Shown here in pieces: positions 59,487 to 64,000 of a stretch of 64,000 nucleotides of DNA. The notes below the pieces were generated by a model that did not search any database, had not been told where the DNA came from, and was given only the letters and a program-made list of their open reading frames with translations. The DNA is from Gemmatimonadales bacterium. Its GTDB lineage: Bacteria; Gemmatimonadota; Gemmatimonadetes; Gemmatimonadales; GWC2-71-9. Position numbers and translations under genes: made by a program. Position 1 is the stretch's first letter. Each line of letters starts with the position of its first letter. The stretch spans positions 1 to 64,000 of the forward strand of contig JAWKQM010000003.1 in the NCBI GenBank assembly GCA_041390145.1, read 5' to 3'.

Positions 59487-60554
59487 CTATGGCCCAGCCG
59501 CCCCGCTGCCCCGCTGCCCCGCCAACTGCCCACACGCCGCCTTGATGTCCAGCCCCCGGCTCCGCCGGACCACCGCCTCCACGCCGCGCGCCTGCAACCG
59601 CCCAGCAAAGTTCTTGATCTTGTTCGATGGAGTCGGCTCCAGCCCCGGCGCCCCGCCCGGATGAAGCGGCAGCAGGTTTACCAGCGCGCCGTGCCTATTG
59701 GCCAGGGCCGCCAGGGCGTCGGCGTCCTGGTCGCTGTCATTCTTCCCGGCGATCATCACGTACTCGAAGGTGATCCGCTTCCGGAACGCCGTCGCCGCCT
59801 GGAGGACCGCCTCCAGGTCGTATTTCTTCTCGATCGGCATGATCGCCAGCCGCCGCGCCGCCGTGGGTGCGTGCAGCGAGATGGCCAGCCGGAACTGTTC
59901 CGGGCGGGCCGCCAGCTTCTTCATGCCCGGGATGATGCCGACGGTGCTCACCGTGATGTGCCGCGCGCCGATGCCGAGCCCGTCCGGGTTGTTCAGGATG
60001 CTCAGGGAGACGTCCACCCCCGGCCAGTTGAGGAGCGGCTCCCCCATCCCCATGTACACGATGTTGCTCGGTTTGTCGGCCGGGTCGCGCAGCATCACCT
60101 CGCGCACCTGGCCGGCGATCTCGAAGGGGCTCAGGTTCCGGCGAAACCCCATCAACCCTGTCGCGCAGAACACGCATCCGAGGGCGCAGCCTGCCTGTGA
60201 GGAGATGCAGAGAGTACGGCGCGAGCCGGACGGAATGAGCACCGACTCCACCGCCTCGCCGTCGTCCAGCCGCCAGAGGAACTTCCGCGTCCCGTCCTGG
60301 GAGAGCTCCGAGAGCTCCTCCTTGAGACGTCGGAGTGGAAAAGTCTCGTCCAGCTCGACGCGGAGTGCCGCCGGGAGCTCGGTCGCGTCGCTCCAGGCCC
60401 TGATTGGCTGAACCCAGAGCCGGCGGTGAAGTTGATCCGCGCGGTAGTTCGGGAGCCCCCGCTCCTCGACCCACGTCGTCAGCCGCGCACGCGCGGCATC
60501 AGGGGTGAGGTCGAGAATGGTATCGGCCGGTGGAGCGACTCGAGGAGATGTCAT
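59487..60554 (-). CDS. rlmN: 23S rRNA (adenine2503-C2)-methyltransferase, dual-specificity RlmN
   Basis: The 355-aa radical-SAM enzyme methylates A2503 of 23S rRNA and, in many bacteria, A37 of some tRNAs. The radical-SAM cluster is CALGCVFC (Cys123, Cys127, Cys130). The two mechanistic cysteines are Cys116 (RTLCISSQ) and Cys341 (LDIKAACGQL). SAM-binding segments MGMGEPLLN and SISLHAP are present. The start at 60554 fits the conserved N-terminus. It is divergent from aspS and runs towards aceB. Confidence 0.95.
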   Translation of the reverse strand: MTSPRVAPPADTILDLTPDAARARLTTWVEERGLPNYRADQLHRRLWVQPIRAWSDATELPAALRVELDETFPLRRLKEELSELSQDGTRKFLWRLDDGEAVESVLIPSGSRRTLCISSQAGCALGCVFCATGLMGFRRNLSPFEIAGQVREVMLRDPADKPSNIVYMGMGEPLLNWPGVDVSLSILNNPDGLGIGARHITVSTVGIIPGMKKLAARPEQFRLAISLHAPTAARRLAIMPIEKKYDLEAVLQAATAFRKRITFEYVMIAGKNDSDQDADALAALANRHGALVNLLPLHPGGAPGLEPTPSNKIKNFAGRLQARGVEAVVRRSRGLDIKAACGQLAGQRGSGAAGP

Positions 60555-60647
60555 GCTCGAAAGATACTCGCTCGGTCGTGGCGAGGGGTCCGCCAGCGCG
60601 GGCCGACACGGCGATCCGGGGCACCTAAGCCCTTCTGTTTGAATTAC

Positions 60648-60676
60648 TTGCCCGTCCCTCGGGCGGCGGTTACGTT
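60648..60676 (+). promoter_or_regulatory. Candidate promoter of the aspS-phoH-ybeY operon
   Basis: TTGCCC (60648-60653), a 17-bp spacer and TACGTT (60671-60676) lie about 55 bases before aspS in the divergent rlmN/aspS space. The hexamers match the consensus only in part. Confidence 0.35.
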
Positions 60677-60729
60677 TCCCGTAGCCGCGGCCCTCCGCCG
60701 CCCTCCCGACTCCGCAAGGAAACCGCCGC

Positions 60730-62502
60730 ATGACGGCTACCGCACACCGTACGCACCTCTGTGGAGCCCTGACCCGCGACGACGCGGGCCAGACCGTCCG
60801 CCTCGGCGGCTGGGTGCACCGGCGCCGCGATCTCGGCGGCCTCGTCTTCCTCGATCTACGCGACCGCGCCGGCCTGGTGCAGCTCTCCTTCGATCCGCGC
60901 TGGAGCCCGCCCGATGTCATCGCGCGCGCCGCCTCGGTCGGCCCCGAGACCGTCGTGCTGGTCGAGGGCGAAGTCGAGGTTCGCCCCGAGATCGGCCGCG
61001 ACGCGGGGATGGCCTCGCGTGAGGTCGAGGTGCACGTGCGGCAGCTGACGGTCGCAGGCCCGGCGGTCACTCCCGCCATTCCGGTGGCGCGGAAGGAGGG
61101 CGAGGAACTCCCGTCGGAGGAACTCCGTCTCCGTCACCGGGTGCTGGACCTCCGCCGCCCCGAACTCCAGCGCAACCTGATCCTCCGGCACCGGCTCCTG
61201 CAGCGGAGCCGCCGGACGATGTCCGAGCTCGGCTTCCTGGAAATCGAAACGCCGATCCTCACCAAGCCGACCCCGGAGGGTGCGCGCGACTACCTCGTCC
61301 CCAGCAGCGTCCATCGCGGCGAGTTCTACGCGCTCCCGCAGTCGCCGCAGATCTACAAGCAGCTGCTGATGGTGGCCGGGTACGACCGCTACTTCCAGCT
61401 GGCGCGCTGTTTCCGCGACGAGGATCTCCGCGCCGATAGGCAGCCCGAGTTCACCCAGATCGATATCGAAGCGTCGTTCGTCGGCCCGGAGGATGTGCAG
61501 GCCGTCGTCGAGCAGGTGCTGGTGGACCTCTGGGCCGAGGCGGGGCATGCGATCGCGCATCCCTTCCGCCGGATCACCTACCGGCAGGCGATGGAGTTGT
61601 ATGGCGTGGACAAGCCCGACCTGCGCTACGGCTTCGAGATCCAGGACCTGACTGCGCTCGTCGCGCCGGACGCCGCCCCGTTTGTCCGGACCGCCATCGA
61701 CGGGGGTGGCCGGGTGCGCGGCATCGTCGCGGCGGGCCAGGCCGACGCCAGCCGCAAGGAACTCGACGCGCTCGGCGCGCTCGCGAAGGACGCCGGCGCC
61801 GGTGGCCTCATCTGGGCCAAGCGGACCGCCGCCGGGTGGGAAGGGCAGGGGGTCAAGGCCATCGGCGCCGCGACGCTCGCGCAGCTCGGCGGCACCGTGG
61901 GCGACCTGCTCCTCGCGGTCGCCGGCCCCGACGCGGTGACCTCCCCGGCGCTGCATGCGGTCCGCAGCGGGCTCACCCGGCGCCCGGGCGTCCTTCCATC
62001 CACGGAGCACGCCTTCTGCTGGGTGGTGGACTTTCCGCTCTTTGAGCAGGATCCGGCCAGCGGCGAGTGGTCGCCGGCGCACCATCCATTTACGGCACCG
62101 CATCCCGACGACGCTGCGCGGCTCCGCAGCGAGCCCTGGTCGTGCCGCGCCCTCCACTATGACGCCGTATACAACGGGAACGAACTCGGCAGCGGGTCGA
62201 TCCGCATCACGACGCCGGAACTCCAGACCACGATCTTCGAGCTGCTGAAGATTCCGGAGCCCGACATCCGCCGCCGCTTCGGCTTTCTCCTCGACGGCCT
62301 CGCCGCCGGCGCGCCGCCGCATGGCGGCTTCGCGCTCGGTTTCGACCGGATCGTCATGCTCCTCGCCGGCGCCACGTCGCTTCGCGACGTGATCGCCTTC
62401 CCGAAATCCACCGCCGCCCGTGCCCTCTTCGAGGGCGCCCCCACCACCGTGGACGCGAAGGATCTCGCCGCGCTCCACCTGGAGGTCACTGGTGAAGGCT
62501 GA
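60730..62502 (+). CDS. aspS: Aspartate--tRNA(Asp/Asn) ligase
   Basis: The 590-aa class-II synthetase has an N-terminal OB-fold anticodon-binding domain (LGGWVHRRRDLGGLVFLDLRDRAGLVQ), motif 1 and motif 2 of the catalytic core (FLEIETPILTKPTPEGARDYLVPS; FQLARCFRDEDLRADRQPEFTQIDIE), the bacterial GAD insertion (near residue 340, QADASRKELDALGALAKDAGAGGLIWAKR) and motif 3 (GGFALGFDRIVMLLAG). It may be non-discriminating; that depends on asparaginyl-tRNA synthesis elsewhere in the genome. AAGGAA lies about eight bases before the ATG. Its stop overlaps the phoH start. Confidence 0.97.
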   Translation: MTATAHRTHLCGALTRDDAGQTVRLGGWVHRRRDLGGLVFLDLRDRAGLVQLSFDPRWSPPDVIARAASVGPETVVLVEGEVEVRPEIGRDAGMASREVEVHVRQLTVAGPAVTPAIPVARKEGEELPSEELRLRHRVLDLRRPELQRNLILRHRLLQRSRRTMSELGFLEIETPILTKPTPEGARDYLVPSSVHRGEFYALPQSPQIYKQLLMVAGYDRYFQLARCFRDEDLRADRQPEFTQIDIEASFVGPEDVQAVVEQVLVDLWAEAGHAIAHPFRRITYRQAMELYGVDKPDLRYGFEIQDLTALVAPDAAPFVRTAIDGGGRVRGIVAAGQADASRKELDALGALAKDAGAGGLIWAKRTAAGWEGQGVKAIGAATLAQLGGTVGDLLLAVAGPDAVTSPALHAVRSGLTRRPGVLPSTEHAFCWVVDFPLFEQDPASGEWSPAHHPFTAPHPDDAARLRSEPWSCRALHYDAVYNGNELGSGSIRITTPELQTTIFELLKIPEPDIRRRFGFLLDGLAAGAPPHGGFALGFDRIVMLLAGATSLRDVIAFPKSTAARALFEGAPTTVDAKDLAALHLEVTGEG

Positions 62503-63450
62503 CGCCAACGACGTCGTCCATCGCATCTCCACCGAGGGCGCTGATCCGCTCCTCCTCGGCGGCGTGAACGACGTGAACCTGCTCGAACTCCAGCGGGCCC
62601 TCGGGGTGCGCGCCACCCTCCGCGGCGAGACGTTGACGCTGGGTGGAACCCTCGAGCAGATCGAACGGGCCACCCCGTCGTCCAGGGGCTCATCGACCTG
62701 GCGCGGATGGGCGAGTCGATCGCCCCGGAGGACGTCTATCGGATCGCCTCGGAGCCGGGCGCCGAGTTGCCGGCCACCAACACCGACGGGCGGATCGTGC
62801 TGCCCGGGATGCGCCGGGCCATCGTCGCCAAGACCGGCGGGCAGAAGGAGTATCTCGCCGCCATTACCGCGCATGACATCGTGGTGGGCATCGGGCCCGC
62901 GGGCACCGGCAAGACCTATCTTGCCGTCGCCAAGGCCGTCGAGGCGCTGGCCCGCAAGCGCGTCAAGCGGATCATTCTCGCCCGTCCCGCGGTTGAGGCC
63001 GGTGAATCACTCGGCTTCTTGCCGGGCGACCTGCAGGCCAAGGTCGATCCGTATCTCCGTCCCCTCTACGACGCGCTCGAGGACATGATGCCCTCGGAGA
63101 AGGTGCAGAAGGCGCTCGAGACCCGCATCATCGAGATCGCGCCGCTTGCCTACATGCGTGGGCGCACCCTCTCGGACGCCTTCATCATCCTCGACGAGGC
63201 GCAGAACGCCACCGGCGCCCAGATGAAGATGTTCCTCACCCGTTTGGGCGTGAACAGCCGGGTGGTCGTGACCGGCGACAAGACGCAGGTGGACCTCCCC
63301 AAGCGCGAGGACTCCGGCCTGATCCAGGTGGAGCGCATCCTCCCCGGGATCGAGGGGATCTCCTTCTGCTACCTCCAGGACACCGACGTCGTCCGCCACC
63401 GGCTGGTGCGCGACATCATCCGCGCCTACGCGGAAGACCAGGTCGGCTGA
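62492..63450 (+). CDS. phoH: PhoH family ATPase, apparent one-base frameshift near the N-terminus
   Basis: The protein has the Walker A motif GIGPAGTGKTYLA, AVEAGESLGFLPGDLQAKVDPYLRPLYDAL and Walker B FIILDEAQNATGAQMKMFLTRLG, the PhoH pattern of ybeY-linked RNA-associated ATPases. Translation should start at GTG 62492, which has GGAGG six bases upstream and overlaps aspS. From there the frame reads NDVVHRISTEGADPLLLGGVNDVNLLELQRALG. It then breaks in CCCC at 62673-62676; adding one C restores ERATPVVQGLIDLARMGESIAPED and gives 319 residues, the family length. Without repair only the in-frame piece from ATG 62707 (247 aa) is intact. Confidence 0.88.
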
Positions 63451-63465
63451 TGGGGAAGGGGCAGC

Positions 63466-63891
63466 GTGGCCGCGGCCGCTGACGTGACGGTGCACGGACG
63501 GGTGATTCCGGTCCCGGCCGCCGCCGTGCGCAAGGCCGTGCGCACCGTGTTGGCCGGTGAGCGCCGCCATGCCTCGGTGTCCGTCACGTTTCTCGGGCGC
63601 GAAGCGATGCGCCAGATGAACCTCCGCCACAAGGGCCACGATTTTCCGACCGACGTGATCAGCTTTGCCCTCCCCGATCCGCGCGGCGGGCTGCTCGGCG
63701 ATCTCTACCTCTGCCGCTGGCAGGCGGAGCGCGAGGCCCGCCGCCGCGACTTGCCCCTGCGCGAGGAGTTGCTGCGTCTGGTCATCCACGGCACGCTGCA
63801 CATCCTCGGCTGGGACCACGACGAGGGCGCCGGTCGCGAGGCGTCCGCGATGTGGGTCAGGCAAGAGCGTTACCTGCGGAAGGTCCTGTGA
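63466..63891 (+). CDS. ybeY: Endoribonuclease YbeY (rRNA maturation RNase)
   Basis: The 141-aa metalloenzyme has the zinc motif H-x3-H-x5-H in HGTLHILGWDHDEG, plus FLGREAMRQMNLRHKGHDFPTDVISFAL at the N-terminal half. It processes the 3' end of 16S rRNA and takes part in 70S quality control. The start is GTG 63466 with GGGGAAGGGG upstream, 15 bases after phoH. Its stop overlaps the next GTG. phoH-ybeY is a conserved pair across bacteria. Confidence 0.95.
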   Translation: MAAAADVTVHGRVIPVPAAAVRKAVRTVLAGERRHASVSVTFLGREAMRQMNLRHKGHDFPTDVISFALPDPRGGLLGDLYLCRWQAEREARRRDLPLREELLRLVIHGTLHILGWDHDEGAGREASAMWVRQERYLRKVL

Positions 63892-64000
63892 GCGCCTTCT
63901 TCCACGGCATGCTGTCGCCCGCGGCCCTCGTCGGGTTCACGCTCTGGGCGGCGTGGCTCGCGCTCGCCGCCGAGTCGGAGGGCGACCTCCCCCGCGCCGA
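63888..64000 (+). CDS. N-terminus of a membrane protein, perhaps CorC/HlyC-type
   Basis: Only about 37 residues are in the window. A GTG start overlaps the ybeY stop (GTGA) and the frame reads MSAFFHGMLSPAALVGFTLWAAWLALAAESEGDLPRA, a first membrane helix. CNNM/CorC transporters commonly follow phoH-ybeY, which is the basis of this call; the visible residues alone do not prove it. Confidence 0.5.
   Translation, partial: MSAFFHGMLSPAALVGFTLWAAWLALAAESEGDLPRA

Noticed and set aside
60856..62874. Minus-strand open frame of 672 codons opposite aspS and phoH
   Set aside because: aspS motifs 1-3 are intact on the plus strand; the antisense translation has no recognisable domain.

Overview
The window is GC-rich and densely coded on both strands. 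It shows no rRNA, tRNA, CRISPR array, transposase or integrase that I could recognise. Two orphan two-FtsX permeases of the acidobacterial ADOP type, each behind a PadR regulator, together with secreted DUF11-repeat proteins, a large M1 peptidase and many small signal-peptide proteins, suggest an environmental Gram-negative of the Gemmatimonadota or a related lineage. That placement is inference: no phylogenetic marker was compared.

Left part (1-10.7 kb). A minus-strand operon reads Phd/YefM-type antitoxin, korA, korB, an unknown 333-aa protein, rnfB and a NifJ-type pyruvate:ferredoxin oxidoreductase cut by the window edge. Most junctions overlap or nearly touch. It looks like a ferredoxin-linked 2-oxoacid oxidation module, preceded by two GTAC-centred palindromes 12 bp apart. 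It is followed by a GNAT acetyltransferase, a DUF4185-like lipoprotein, a small CPXCG zinc-ribbon-like protein and a lipoprotein.

Surface cluster (10.8-25 kb). After an M1 metallopeptidase and a DUF2007 protein come four same-strand genes for exported proteins: two DUF11-type proteins, a 2100-aa protein joining DUF11 repeats, an SdrD_B domain, an OmpA peptidoglycan-binding domain, an Ig-like region and a C-terminal outer-membrane barrel, and a 1097-aa propeller/SdrD_B/beta-helix/DUF11 protein. I regard this as the least explained system in the window.

Middle (25-47 kb). This holds a Tat-exported PqqB-like metallo-hydrolase divergent from an NHL-propeller/TPR protein, a long nitronate monooxygenase, PadR-ADOP module 1, a TfoX-like protein, a kinase-M23-aminotransferase fusion gene broken by a one-base frameshift, SRPBCC and DoxX proteins, DUF1254 and S41 proteins, an OmpW-like porin, a histidine phosphatase and PadR-ADOP module 2. 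Both PadR promoters carry the same operator, CCCCTTA-N8-GGGGA, at or just after the -10 box.

Right part (47-64 kb). Small metabolic and hypothetical genes are followed by a LuxR-type response regulator and a chain of overlapping small envelope-protein genes (glycine-zipper lipoprotein to GlsB/YeaQ). Then come an AI-2E transporter, the glyoxylate-shunt pair aceB-aceA, rlmN, and the core set aspS-phoH-ybeY with the start of one more membrane-protein gene. phoH carries a one-base deletion in a C run. Together with the break in the fusion gene, this raises the possibility of sequencing indels.
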